From: Galdieria partita
Lineage: Eukaryota; Rhodophyta; Bangiophyceae; Galdieriales; Galdieriaceae
Reading direction: 5' to 3'
Length of the DNA: 64,000 bases
NCBI GenBank assembly: GCA_025991245.1
Contig: BQMJ01000025.1
Span: forward strand, 175,587-239,586
Part shown: piece by piece, positions 1 to 10,804 of the stretch
Position numbering within the stretch: the stretch's first letter is position 1
How the letters are laid out: each line of letters begins with the position of its first letter
The notes under the pieces: model-generated
The model's database searches: none
Told to the model about the DNA's origin: nothing
Seen by the model: only the letters and a program-made list of their open reading frames with translations
Position numbers and translations under genes: made by a program

Positions 1-1490
1 ATCTATACCAGTTAACTTTTTCCAAAAATCCAAATGCATCAATATCAATTGACGCAACTTGACTTCTGATGGACAAGGAGGACCTTTTCTGCGCTTTCTC
101 ATAAGCTCCAAAATACGAAGCAAAACAATGAAACACAATTGCCAGCATCTTCCAAGGAACACGCTTTTCTTTCCAAAACTCTGAAACGACAAAAAATGTT
201 TCAACTTTTGCAAAAAATGCCTCCAAGGATCCATTGAGTCACTATATTCTGTATCCGAGAAACAAATGACAAAGATTGCCAAATGCATTCCCATCGCAGA
301 GTTTTGGAACGAATAATAAAACCAAAACAGGCAATTACTCAATTTCTCCAAATCCTCTTCTTTTTCTAAAAGGTTTTCTACAGAGGCTGCAGTTACTGAG
401 TGAATCAATTCATAGAAGTAAGATAATGTCAGCTTGATAAAGGAATACTGATGATCCTTTGCAGCATTTGCAATGGGAACTTTATACGTCTCGAGGAATT
501 GATTCCATTCTTTTTGGTTCGTCTTTCTCGATAGGAAGATCCGTAAGTCACTTAGTGGTAACTTTTGTAAAATTGGAACAACCAAGCAATATACGAATTC
601 GGAATTTTGATAGCAAACCATACTGCGCAACAAATTGATAAATAAGTTCAATTTCCAAGGAACCGGTTTTCCTATAACCTGTAGATGAAATGCAACTCTT
701 TCAACGAGTTCTTTCACAATGTTGAAAGCATTACTAGGAGCATCATTTTCGTTTATAGTGTGAATTTGGAAAGAATCTTTGTTTGCCTCTATTTTACGAA
801 GCAATACGAAGCAAGTTGGAAACAGATACACTTCTTCCATAGACAGTGAAGAAAAGTTGCCTAGTCGAGACATCAGTGGTACAAACCAGTTTTCCCAAGC
901 AGCTGTTTGGTCCAACCAACTACCAACTGATTGAATGTTCTTGTTCTCTTTGACAGAATAGTTTTCAAAAATATCTTCCAACTTCTTGTTTGTTTCTTTT
1001 TGTATTCGAGACACTATGTCACTCCAAACATCCTGCTGTCCTGTTTCAGTCAAAATTTGAGATTTGGTTTGAGCTAACTTGCCTCTTGACTGATAAGGTA
1101 ATAAAGTGTACTGCAAACAAGAAAAGTAAGCTCTTCGTCTTGAAGATAGAATTGAGCAGCCTCTCTAGTGCGCCAATATTTTTGAGCAAATGTATAAAGT
1201 CTCTTCATTTGGCGCCATTGTTTGTAAGCATTTTTTCTTTGAAAGCAAACCACATTTTAAGAGACAAATGACTCTTCAACTCCTTCTATCTCAAATGAAA
1301 CGTGCTTGAACCGTTGAAAAACCAAGTCTTTATTTTATCTAATGACTTATATTCTATTCCAAAATCGATATTTCCTTGTCACACTATCCAGTGGAGAAAT
1401 ATTCTCGATATGTGCCAAGGAAATGATAAACTTACTCGGTGCTTTAATAATTCTTACAAGTACAAAAAACTTCAAACGTCTAGACTGCAT
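1..1490 (-). CDS. Unidentified large protein, 3' part cut by the left edge
   Basis: On the minus strand a frame is open from about 1040 to the window edge with no stop, so the gene is partial. Upstream I join three short exons by phase: 1436-1490, 1302-1374 and 1079-1236, separated by introns of 61, 65 and about 38 nt; the first begins with GTAAGT. The last join is the least certain because 38 nt is short. The start ATG at 1488-1490 gives MQSRRLKFF. About 460 residues are visible. They are helix-rich, with many Leu, Phe and Lys, and no motif I recognise; it could be a helical-repeat scaffold. It overlaps the 3' end of the SRP9 gene by 11 nt in another frame, so the true start could lie further in. 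That it is coding is well supported by the long open frame; its function is unknown. Confidence 0.7.
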
Positions 1491-1828
1491 TCCTATCTAC
1501 AGTCAAACCTGCCATGTTCGACAGAAACCAAGCATTGATAGTTTTCAGCTTTTCCAAATCTTGACTTGGGTGCAGCATAAACTGTAGACACTATACAAAA
1601 CAAAGACTTGAGCTGAAAGACACCGACAGAGAAGGAAACGTACCTCTTGATCATCAGTCACTTTGAGCCTTACTTTACCATCCTTGCCTCGGTATTTCAC
1701 AGAATACCTCGTCTATTTCTCTTTCATAAAGGCATAACAGAACAATACTTGCGTACCTTGTTTGGTTTATTGAAAAACATATCTTGCACGCTGGACATAA
1801 AAACTGGCCATTCTTCCAAGTAAACCAT
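1480..1828 (-). CDS. SRP9: Signal recognition particle 9 kDa protein (SRP9)
   Basis: Three exons (1757-1828, 1644-1712, 1480-1581) with introns of 44 and 62 nt, both starting GTACG and ending AG, give an 80-residue protein. Human SRP9 has 86. Diagnostic stretches are the N-terminal aromatic helix (YLEEWPVFMSSVQDMFF), the basic strand TRYSVKYRGKDGKVRLKVTD, and the second helix region LEKLKTINAWF. SRP9 pairs with SRP14 and binds the Alu domain of SRP RNA, slowing translation while the ribosome docks at the ER. The gene starts 58 bp from the divergent phosphate transporter, so the two probably share a promoter. Its last codons overlap the start of the next gene downstream. It is too short and too split to appear as one open frame. 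Confidence 0.9.
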
Positions 1829-1886
1829 TGGATTAGAAAAATAATTTTGGATCAAGTGGGATTGATTGATTGACTTGTTGTGTCCG
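1829..1886. promoter_or_regulatory. 58-bp divergent intergenic promoter region, SRP9 / phosphate transporter
   Basis: Only 58 bp separate the two divergent start codons. It contains an AT-rich core (about 1835-1850) and a short ATTGATTGATTGA repeat, but no convincing TATA box. Both transcription starts and both 5' leaders must fit here or within the neighbouring gene. Confidence 0.4.
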
Positions 1887-3410
1887 ATGACGAGTACCGA
1901 AGAAGGTTCTATACAAACTGTAGAGGAAGAACCTCCCAAGAATATATACGACAGGGTGAACCAAAAACTTGCTTCGGCAAGGTATAGTGAAGATCATCAA
2001 GCTGAACGATATAGAGAAGAAGAAGTTCGTCTATATGGTGGGTTTCGCTCACCTACCATCAGCACTATAGTATCGGGTATAGGCTTCTTTTCCGAAGCCT
2101 ATGACTTGTATGTTGTCAATGTATTGAGTGAATTGTGGAAGAAAGAATATTCTACATATTTCTCCCAGAACAGCGGAATGATTTCCCGAATAGGCAATTC
2201 TGCCATCGTTGGTGCTATTGTTGGTCAGCTTTTCTTTGGCCTTATTGGTGACAGAGTTGGTCGGAAAGCTGGACTTTTGGTGACTTCCTTCATTTTGTTT
2301 TTGGGTCCTGTCCTTAGCTCTGTTTCGTTTGGTGCAAATGGAAGTGTAAATGGCTTATTCTGGATGCTTGTTGTGGTTCGTGGTTTTCTTGGAGTTGGCA
2401 TAGGCGGTGAGTATCCTTGTGCTTCGGTTTCTGCTGCAGAAGCAGGGGATGATGCGAAAGTAAAACGAGGGAAAACTGTGTTATTTGTTTTCTCGATGCA
2501 GGGCGTTGGTCAAGTTGTTGGCATCGTTGTTGCTATCATAGCTTTGCTTTTTACCAAAAGTAATTTTCATGTCGATAATACTTCAGGTTTCCATGCGGTG
2601 TGGAGGTTTGTTTTGGCTTTTGGTGCACTACCGATCATTCCTGTATTTGTTCTGAGAACCAGAATGAGAGACTCATTGAGGTTTCGTATTGCAGGATATA
2701 AGCATCGGAAAGTTCCTATGTTAGTTACTTTCCGTTATTATTGGCTTCGTCTAGTTGGAACTGCAGGGTGCTGGTTTTTGAACGATATAGTGCAGTATTC
2801 AAATGGTATATTTTCTTCGGAAATTATTACTGGTGTTGTGGCTGGTAGTGATAAAACTGTTTTAGATATTGCCATGTTTACACTTTTAGTTGCAATTTTA
2901 ACGTTACCAGGATATTATGTTGCTGCATTGACGGTTGACAAGATTGGACATAAAAGGTTGCAGATCATTGGATTTACTTGTGTTGGTCTATGTGGCATTC
3001 TAATCGGTGGACTTATTAATCAGTTAGAGAATCAACCTGGCGCATTTATTCTCATGTATGGAATTTTCCTTTTCTTTGTTCAGTTTGGTTCAAATACTAC
3101 AACTTTTCTTCTTGCCGCTGAACTTTATTCGACACCAGTTCGAACGACATGTGCGGGTATTTCAGCTGCTGTTGGAAAAGCGGGAGCTGCTATTGGAACT
3201 CAATTCTTAGGTCCCATTGAACATGCATTTAGTGGCAATAATGGTGTTCGAGCAGTGTTTATTATTGCTGGTGGTATCAGTTTATTAGGTGCTTTACTTA
3301 CGTGGTGGGTTATTCCGGAACCCAATAAGAGAACTTTGGAAGATGAGGACTTTAGTTTTGCTGAATACTGTATTCGACATGGAGTAGATGCAAAGTTATT
3401 TTCCTCGTAG
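1887..3410 (+). CDS. PHO84-type inorganic phosphate:H+ symporter (MFS)
   Basis: A single-exon gene of 507 residues. I start at the ATG at 1887 (MTSTEEGSIQ); the frame is open slightly further upstream but without an ATG. It has the major facilitator pattern of twelve hydrophobic segments. The loop after TM2 carries the family signature GDRVGRKAG, and the TM4 segment GIGGEYPCASVSAAE matches the phosphate:H+ symporter subfamily. The conserved TM1 region has FSEAYDLYVVNV. A hydrophilic central loop (RTRMRDSLRFR) separates the two halves, and the C-terminus has PEPNKRTLEDED. The protein should import phosphate across the plasma membrane, driven by protons. Its 3' end converges on the Era-like gene with about 157 bp between. 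Confidence 0.93.
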   Translation: MTSTEEGSIQTVEEEPPKNIYDRVNQKLASARYSEDHQAERYREEEVRLYGGFRSPTISTIVSGIGFFSEAYDLYVVNVLSELWKKEYSTYFSQNSGMISRIGNSAIVGAIVGQLFFGLIGDRVGRKAGLLVTSFILFLGPVLSSVSFGANGSVNGLFWMLVVVRGFLGVGIGGEYPCASVSAAEAGDDAKVKRGKTVLFVFSMQGVGQVVGIVVAIIALLFTKSNFHVDNTSGFHAVWRFVLAFGALPIIPVFVLRTRMRDSLRFRIAGYKHRKVPMLVTFRYYWLRLVGTAGCWFLNDIVQYSNGIFSSEIITGVVAGSDKTVLDIAMFTLLVAILTLPGYYVAALTVDKIGHKRLQIIGFTCVGLCGILIGGLINQLENQPGAFILMYGIFLFFVQFGSNTTTFLLAAELYSTPVRTTCAGISAAVGKAGAAIGTQFLGPIEHAFSGNNGVRAVFIIAGGISLLGALLTWWVIPEPNKRTLEDEDFSFAEYCIRHGVDAKLFSS

Positions 3411-3567
3411 TATTATTACTTTTTCTCCAATTGTTCAATGATGGTGAGTCATCAGAAAAGTGTCAGATGGCATATGATTATATCGAAATATTGTGTTGCA
3501 TCTGTGATACTTTTATAAAAGTTTTTGATCATCTCGTTTATAATGTACAACAGTTTCAAGAAGACTC

Positions 3568-5088
3568 TTACTTAACATTCAAATATAAAATAACTGGCAA
3601 TTTCCAGGCCTGACTAAGATCTCTTTCTGCTGCTCGTTGTATCCACTTTAAATTGGAGCCTTGTGGACCCAACACCATTCCGACTTGAGACTTTCGTTCT
3701 AACAAAATTTGTTCTTCAACCGCAACTACTCCAGAAGATATCAATTGACAACTCTCCAACTGAAACTTGGCATGATAAGGAACTTCAAAATGTACACAAT
3801 GCAACAATTTCTCTCGAAGAATATCTTCCATCATATCTACAAACGAACCACCATATGGACTAGCAGTAGGTGACAACCATGTACCAGGTTTGCACATTTC
3901 AAAAAGAAAATCTCGTACGTGATCGATTCCTTTATCCTTCTTGGCAGAAATCATAAAGCTCATAGCGAATGGAAAAATATCATAAAATTCCTTTGCCATA
4001 TCCGGAAGATACTGACGATTGGCTAAATGGTCCACTTTGTTCAAACCCAATATCCAGACTTGTTTGTTGTTGCCTTGTATTGAAAGAATATTCTTTTGAA
4101 TATTCATGGCTTCTTGTTGAGTCAACACATGGGTAAGAAATTCCTTTCCTTGTTCCTCCATTCGTTGTTTCAGTTCTATCAGCATTCGTTTGGTCGCTTC
4201 TCTAGCTGTCTTACAACTGCTATCCACAATAACAAAACATACATCAGCATTCCAAGCTGCATTCCAAGCTGCTATAAGAAATGTTCGTTCATGATGAACT
4301 TTGGCAGCATCATCACTACCAATCATTCCAGGAGTATCTAAAAATAACAACACTTTGATATACTGTTGGAAATAGAAATGAGTTATCTACTTACCGTAAA
4401 TCAACAATTGCTTTTCATCTCTGGTCACATATACACTATGCGTCTTTCTAGTGGTATTTCTCTTTCTAGATACTGCTACTACTTTGTTTCCTAAAAGTCT
4501 ATTCAACAATGTAGATTTTCCAGCGTTAGGTAGACCAATCACTGCTACACTTGCTGTCTTTTGTTGTTCTACAGGAACATTGACGCTCCAAGTCTTCGAA
4601 AAAGCTTCCGAAATTGCACTAGGTAACAAAAGACGTTGGTCTTTTTCTCCCGACCGAAACATTTTTCCAACGATACCCCGCAACTTGAGATATTCCTTTT
4701 CAGTCAACTGCAATAAGTTCTCTCCTCTATAAAAGGTTTGATGAATCGTATTGTCTTGTTTCTCTTGTTGGAACAAATCTTCTTTGGTTTTTTCTTCCAC
4801 TGAATTGGCAAAATGTACCGCAAAGTCGTCACCTTTTTGAATTCTCTTGGTCGGTAACAACATAGAAGCCTTATGAGGACTCGCTTGTTTCTTAGTTGGA
4901 ATCGATTCATAAACAACTTGTACTTGCTGTGGCGCGTCAACTTTAGGTCGTTCCTTTGTCCAGGATATTCTCTTTAACGAGTTGGAAACAGTCCCACTAC
5001 CACTATTACCGACTGGTTTCCAAGTAATATGCTTTCTAGAAAGAATACTCATATATCGTTTGAATACAATAGAAAAGTAACTTTTCAT
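3568..5088 (-). CDS. ERA: Era-type GTPase, probably organellar
   Basis: Two exons (4395-5088 and 3568-4352) are joined across a 42-nt intron beginning GTAAGT, giving 492 residues. The GTPase motifs are in order: G1 GLPNAGKST at about 191, G2 Thr in NTTRKTHS, G3 DTPG, G4 NKVD and G5 SAKKD. The C-terminal KH domain has [11 protein letters not shown]. Era binds the 3' end of small-subunit rRNA and helps ribosome assembly. The N-terminus ([19 protein letters not shown]) is basic and Ser-rich and lacks early acids, like a mitochondrial or plastid presequence. About 150 further residues precede the G domain, longer than bacterial Era (about 300). The intron falls just before the DTPG motif. Confidence 0.92.
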
Positions 5089-5211
5089 GTCTCTTTGGGA
5101 TATTCCAACTTTCTTGTCACATCAAAGACAAAATCTATGAAAACATGTGCCTCAACTGAGAAATTTTAAAGAACGTGGAGTTGCTACTTTCTTCCATTTT
5201 CACTCGTCCAT

Positions 5212-6618
5212 TTATTTGAATATCGACGGCAAAATATGCAATCGATCCAAATCTCCTATCAGAAGAAACCCACTTGCAACTAGAAACAAGAATAATGCTG
5301 TTCTATTCACGGCATCTTGAACTTTCAAGGATAAAGGTACTCCTCGAATCGCTTCCCATAACAAAAATATCATTTGACCGCCATCCAAAGCTGGTATAGG
5401 AAGAGAATTGATCAACGCCAAGTTAATAGATATGGCTGCAGCAAATGAAAAAAGGGACGCCGCATCGTTCTTAGCCAATTCAGCTCCCATACTTACGACT
5501 CCAATAGGACCAGCTAAACCATTCGAAGATTGACGAAAATTGGTAATTAAGCGATACAAACCACCAAACACTTGACTTGAAAAACGTGTAAATTCTGAAT
5601 TGGTCAATTCAATACTACTCCAGACATTTGTAGGACGCTGCCGAATAATTTTCATGTTGGGAATCAGCTCCACTCCTCCTAAAGTAGCTTCTCCATTTTT
5701 GTTACAACACTCAGGCTTCAATTCTATAGAGCGATATTCCTCTCCTCTCTTGATGGTAACTTTTAACACTTTGCCTCCACTTGAACGAATGTTATCAGCC
5801 AGAATCTTTGCTGACATACCAGATGCAGGTATAGGTTCTCCTTGTAACTCCACAATGACATCATTTTGTTGTAAACCTGCTTGACTTGCTGGTCCATTCA
5901 AATTTTGAATATTCATAATTACAGCTCCAGGTGAAAAGGACGGTTCTGCCATACCAAATAAACTGATAGAACTGAATAAAGAAATCCATGCAAAGAAGAT
6001 GTTGGCAACTACACCAGCAGATATTACGATAGCTCTCTGTCCAACAGGTCTATTGGAAAGAAGGTTTGGATCAGATAACTTTTTGGTTTCTCCTGTAGAC
6101 TCATCCTTTGTGGTTTCTTCGGGAAAGGAAACAAAACCTCCCAAGGGTATCATGCGTAAGGAGAATTCAGTTTCGGAGTTTTTTGGTTTATACGATAGAA
6201 AGGACGGACCAAACCCTATAGAAAAATTTTTTACTCGAATGCCTTGTAATCTTGCAGCAAAGAAATGTCCAGCTTCATGAACTATGATAACCAAAGCAAG
6301 CACAGCTAGACCACTCAAACTACTAGTAAATTGTACAAGAGATGCTGAAGGTGTATATGCCAGTAAAGAGAGCGCCAAATATGTTGGTTGAATATCGTCG
6401 GTAGAAAAAAGACATCGCAAGACTTGCGCCCTTTTTGGGTTGCTGGACCACACTTTTTTATGACGCTGAAGGAAGCAACTCTGATTCCTGAGATATATAT
6501 ACTTGTAACTAAGTGTTCCCTTTTTGGAGTAGCAATCTAGTCTTGGTTTTAGTAGCCAACTACTTTGAAAGCAACAGGTATGTAACCAGTGAAATGATTT
6601 CCTATTAGATATTCTCAT
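5212..6618 (-). CDS. Plastid-type site-2 protease (RseP/ARASP-like M50 metalloprotease)
   Basis: A single exon encodes 468 residues. The zinc-binding motif HEAGH lies at about 115-119 in a hydrophobic helix. The second active-site motif NSLPIPALDGGQM lies near the C-terminus, where the Asp completes the zinc site. Between them is a PDZ-like domain (ASQAGLQQNDVIVELQGEPI). At least three hydrophobic segments place it in a membrane. The first ~75 residues are Ser/Arg-rich and resemble a plastid transit peptide. Relatives in plants cleave membrane proteins within the bilayer in the chloroplast envelope or thylakoid. It follows the Era gene on the same strand after 123 bp. Confidence 0.92.
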   Translation of the reverse strand: MRISNRKSFHWLHTCCFQSSWLLKPRLDCYSKKGTLSYKYIYLRNQSCFLQRHKKVWSSNPKRAQVLRCLFSTDDIQPTYLALSLLAYTPSASLVQFTSSLSGLAVLALVIIVHEAGHFFAARLQGIRVKNFSIGFGPSFLSYKPKNSETEFSLRMIPLGGFVSFPEETTKDESTGETKKLSDPNLLSNRPVGQRAIVISAGVVANIFFAWISLFSSISLFGMAEPSFSPGAVIMNIQNLNGPASQAGLQQNDVIVELQGEPIPASGMSAKILADNIRSSGGKVLKVTIKRGEEYRSIELKPECCNKNGEATLGGVELIPNMKIIRQRPTNVWSSIELTNSEFTRFSSQVFGGLYRLITNFRQSSNGLAGPIGVVSMGAELAKNDAASLFSFAAAISINLALINSLPIPALDGGQMIFLLWEAIRGVPLSLKVQDAVNRTALFLFLVASGFLLIGDLDRLHILPSIFK

Positions 6619-6713
6619 TTCCTTGTATCACACCACACATAAATTTCAACTTTTGGATTTTGGATCCACATTTATTCATACCACAAAACATTTCCTATCC
6701 ACATCCCATTCTT

Positions 6714-7163
6714 TTATATAAACCCTGACCCCATCATATTGTTGTTGGAACGTTGAATGGCTGCCATAATCAAAGATATCACGAAGAGTGTAGCTACCCA
6801 AAATCTCCAATCCTTGGTCAACAAAGACAACCTAGGAATAGTGAACAGCCTCCTTGGAAACTTGGAACTACTTTGTCTTTTCAGTTTTTCCCAAGGAGAA
6901 AAGGTTTTGGGCTTTTCACTTTCCGAGCTCCCTGTAGCCACGTATTTTACCCACTCAAAATCCCAATCTACACTAGTTGAAGGGATTTCATGGTACGAGC
7001 GTTGAGATACAAACGGTACTCCCTTGCGAGGCTGCGTGTCTTCTGTATAGTCAGACTTGCCCGGTTCTTTTCCACTGCCTTGTTGACAAGCACATAGAGC
7101 CAGACTGTGTTTTCCGGCTCTCGCTGTCGATGAAAATGGATAAAGAATGGCCACAAACATCAT
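6714..7163 (-). CDS. Small single-pass membrane protein, unknown function
   Basis: An open frame of 149 residues from the ATG at 7163 ([10 protein letters not shown]); the frame is open further upstream but only from non-ATG codons. The N-terminus looks like an organellar presequence: hydrophobic start, then ARAGKHS and few acids. The middle is hydrophilic with the notable stretch [17 protein letters not shown] hydrophobic segment near the end ([16 protein letters not shown]) is followed by [13 protein letters not shown], a short tail-anchor-like ending. The gene is divergent from RAD51 with 146 bp between the start codons. I do not recognise a family. Codon usage and position in a tightly packed region support a real gene. 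Confidence 0.6.
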   Translation of the reverse strand: MMFVAILYPFSSTARAGKHSLALCACQQGSGKEPGKSDYTEDTQPRKGVPFVSQRSYHEIPSTSVDWDFEWVKYVATGSSESEKPKTFSPWEKLKRQSSSKFPRRLFTIPRLSLLTKDWRFWVATLFVISLIMAAIQRSNNNMMGSGFI

Positions 7164-7309
7164 CAGAAAACTGTTTTGAAGAAGATCGATTCGGTCGGTC
7201 TGCAGCAATTCTAGGCGGGCCCTCTGAAGATCCTTTTCACCCGATTCAAATTTGTAATTGGACCAACATTTCTGTGTCAACAATCATAGCTCGTGAAACC
7301 AAAGCTGCC

Positions 7310-8380
7310 ATGAGCAAGTCCATGGTTCAAGAACCTATCAAGCCAGAAGAAGATTCTGAAGAGTTATTAGGACCCTTGGCAATACAAAAATTGGAACAAG
7401 TTGGCATTTCCTCAACCGATATCAAAAGGTTACAAGATGCAGGATATCATACTGTGGAATCCGTTGCCTATACAACGAAGAAGACGTTATTAGACGTCAA
7501 GGGAATAAGTGAAGCAAAAGCTGAAAAGATTATCAACGAATGTGCCAAACTGGTAAATATGGGTTTCACAACTGCTTATGAATATCACAAAACGAGACAA
7601 GAGATTATTTCGTTGACTACCGGAAGTCAAGACTTGGATAACTTGCTGGCTGGAGGAATAGAAACTGGTTCTATCACTGAGTTGTTTGGGGAGTTTCGTA
7701 CAGGGAAAACTCAATTATGTCATACTCTTTGTGTGACTTGTCAATTGCCCATTGAGAATGGAGGTGGAGAAGGCAAGGCATTGTACATAGACTCGGAAGG
7801 TACATTTAGACCTGAAAGGATTGTCGCCATTTCGGAACGATATGGCTTGAATAGTGAAGATGTTCTCAACAACATTGCTGTTGCACGTGCATACAATTCG
7901 GATCATCAACTTCAATTGTTGACCCAAGCATGTGCGTTGATGGCGGAAAGTAGGTAAGGGAGTCCAATTCGTTGTGTATTTTGAATATTTCTTACATTAT
8001 TCAGATATGCTCTTATTGTGGTAGACTCTGCTACTGCTTTATATCGTACTGATTATTCTGGAAGAGGAGAACTTGCCGCCAGACAACAACACATGGCAAG
8101 GTTTCTACGAGCATTACAAAAGCTTGCAGATGAATTTGGTGTTGCTGTTGTTATTACTAATCAAGTAGTTGCACAAGTGGATGGTGGTGCTATGTTTGCC
8201 GTCGATCCCAAAAAGCCTATTGGAGGAAATATTATTGCACATGCATCTCAAACCAGATTATATTTGAGAAAAGGTAGAGCAGAGAATCGTATATGCAAAA
8301 TATATGATTCACCTTGTTTACCTGAAGCAGAAGCAACATTCTCTATCATGACTGATGGTATTCGAGATGCTTCTGATTAG
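7310..8380 (+). CDS. RAD51: RAD51 recombinase
   Basis: Two exons (7310-7953 and 8005-8380) join over a 51-nt GTAAGG..CAG intron and give 339 residues, the same length as human RAD51. The N-terminal helix-hairpin-helix region has [16 protein letters not shown] and [10 protein letters not shown]. Walker A is GEFRTGKTQ, Walker B is LIVVDS (just after the splice junction), and the L2 DNA-binding loop is [17 protein letters not shown] start at ATG 7310 (MSKSMVQEP); upstream sequence in the same frame is not RAD51-like and overlaps the divergent gene. RAD51 forms filaments on single-stranded DNA and catalyses strand exchange in homologous recombination. The 3' end converges with G6PDH 119 bp away. 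Confidence 0.97.
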
Positions 8381-8499
8381 TATTATCCTGATAATGCATT
8401 ATCCATAGAAGAAAACAACTATTTTATATAGAAACATGAAGAACCCATTACTATTTCAACTGAGTGGATTCCAATCCTTTCTATATCCATAACTGAATA

Positions 8500-10431
8500 T
8501 CAGTCACCTTCACTCCATTGCACTCCATATTTAGCAGCCAAATAATCACTTTCGACCGGACCTCTTCCACCATAGTCGTACAAAATAGGTTTCCATGCAT
8601 CTTGTGTCAGTTCCATTTCCTTCAATGCCGGAGTAAATATATTCCAAGCCACTTCTAATTCATCATCACGAATAAACAGACTTTTCTCGCCGTGTATGAC
8701 ATCGAGAATAAGTCTTTCATAGGCATCAGGTATATCTTTGCTATCTTCCCAAGCTGTACGATAAAAGAGATTCAAACGTGCTTCTTCTAAACGGGATGTA
8801 AAACCCGGTGCCTTGCTAAGGATACGCATATAAATGGCTTCATCTGGTTGTACTCGAATCACCAATTCATTATGAGGAAGATGCGAAGAAACAATTTGAG
8901 AAAATAGTCCACCAGGAACGGATTGAAACTGAATACGAATTTCTGCCTATCCATATGAGCATTTCATTCATCCAATGAACAACTTATTCTCTACTTTTCC
9001 TATTTACCTTGCGTTCATCCAATGCCTTACCAGCCTTCATAAGAAATGGAACACCTGACCATCTTCTATTATTCACTTGAAATACGCAAGCAGCAAACGT
9101 AGGAGTATGACTATTATTCACAATTCCTGGTTCTGATAAATAAGAACGTTGAGGATTCTATTTACATATTTCGTCATCACTCAGTCTTCAAATGTACAGA
9201 ACAATATAATATGCACAATACTCACCTGACGGTCTCTATACTGACCAAGTACAAAGTCGGATGCTTTCAAAGGACGTATGCAACGTAAAAATTTTACCTT
9301 TTCATCTCGAATATCTTCCGCATGCAAAGTAACTGGTTGTTCCATACCCAACAATGCCATCACTTGTAATAAATGATTCTGCATAATATCTCTAATAATT
9401 CCATATTCATCGAAATATCCAGCTCTTCCTTCTACACCAAAGTTCTCTTTAAACACAATTTGAATGGAAGCAATATGATCTCGATTCCATAAGGGCTCAA
9501 ATAGATAATTGGCAAACCGTAAAACCATCAAATTTTGAACCAACTCCTTTCCCAAATAGTGATCAATTCGATATATTTCATCTTCAGAAATACAGTTGCG
9601 AAGACTATTTCGAAGTTGCAGATAAGAATTCGTATCTTTTCCAAATGGTTTTTCCATGACGATGCGGTTCCAACCTCGTTTCGTTCTCCCACTATAATGA
9701 ATATGATGCACTACATCTTCAAATACTTGAGAAGGAACGGCCAAGTAATATAACCTGTCCACTCGGGTGTTGGGAAAGGATTGTTCAAAGTTGTTCAACA
9801 ATTGATCTAGTCGAACAAAGTCTTCAGTCTTATTATACATACCTGACATATAATGACACTTGGGTAGAAATTCATCCATCTTTTGTTGACATTGTGGACC
9901 ATCGATAACTCTACAAGTCAATGACTCCATAATAGAGTTTCTAAAATCTTCTTGAGACATGGGTCTTCTAGCATATCCAACTATGAGAAAGTCATTGGGT
10001 AACAAGTCGTGATAGTACAAGGAAAATAATGCAGGAAAAGTTTTCTTCTTTGCCAAGTCTCCACTAGCGCCAACAACTACTATACATAAAGGCTCTTCTT
10101 TGGCCCTTTGCTTTCGTTTCTTCACGGAATCCATCAAACTAGGATCTAATGTGTTTCCAAGGTGATTGTTATTTTGTTTTGCGACAGATGGACGTTCACT
10201 AGTAGTTGTCATAAGCGGTTCTTCCAAGGGAGCATTGTTCCACTGAGAATCAGTTGAGGTATCAACTTGTACAGCCTGAATACAAGGAATAGTAAAACGA
10301 GGAGCGCTGGACGACCTCCTTTCTAAAAGGGGAAGATACAAAGGTGATGCCCTTCTCTGTATATATTTTGTTTTCCATAAATGAATTGTATTTGTATTCC
10401 ATAAACTAGTTGTGAATAGAGGTATCCACAT
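8500..10431 (-). CDS. G6PD: Glucose-6-phosphate 1-dehydrogenase
   Basis: Three exons (9226-10431, 9008-9157, 8500-8946) with introns of 68 and 61 nt give 600 residues. The NADP-binding fingerprint is GASGDLAKKK at about 120, and the active-site motif is RIDHYLGKE. The middle exon supplies the conserved FLMKAGKALDERK. The enzyme oxidises glucose-6-phosphate to 6-phosphogluconolactone and makes NADPH at the entry to the oxidative pentose phosphate pathway. About 110 residues precede the catalytic domain, rich in Ser, Thr and Arg (MWIPLFTTSLWNTNTIHL), so a plastid form is likely. Cysteine positions for redox control were not checked. The gene is divergent from the Pumilio gene. Confidence 0.96.
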
Positions 10432-10804
10432 ATTACAATTTCTACAAAAGTTGCGTCGAGAAGAAGAATATTGAAAATGGCTCTTTCAATGATTCCATCG
10501 AAAGGACTGTGCATTGTCATATCTTCTTTAGAGAATATTTCACTTGTTTGATATGAATATTGTGACTGCACAGGAAACAAAGTAAATAAATAATATGAAA
10601 ACCATGGCAGAGTTGAAACGATATCTATTTGTAAGATATATTTGTGGTTTCTATGGAATGAGATAATCGATAGCCATTTTCTCCCTGCAAAATTCATCGC
10701 GTGCCAATCATTGGAAGAGACGGAGAGATTGTTGGATGCTCGTGTGGAGATTGTGTCAGTGGAGAGTGATTGATAGTTGTATAGATTGACTGATCTTTCT
10801 GTTT
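10432..10804. promoter_or_regulatory. 373-bp divergent intergenic region, G6PDH / Pumilio gene
   Basis: This is the largest divergent gap in the core region. It holds the promoters of both genes and no convincing gene. An AT-rich stretch with an ATAAATAAT element lies near 10,585-10,593. Open frames across it are not conserved in character and overlap the G6PDH presequence. Confidence 0.4.

Noticed and set aside
1302-1587. Plus-strand frames opposite the left-edge gene and SRP9
   Set aside because: They are antisense shadows of the minus-strand exons, which have splice-matched frames.
3431-3520. A possible C/D-box snoRNA after the phosphate transporter (ATGATGG ... )
   Set aside because: There is a C-box-like ATGATGG but no convincing D box or terminal stem.
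10323-10697. 124-codon minus-strand frame upstream of G6PDH
   Set aside because: It overlaps the G6PDH presequence in another frame and the divergent promoter, with no protein-like features.
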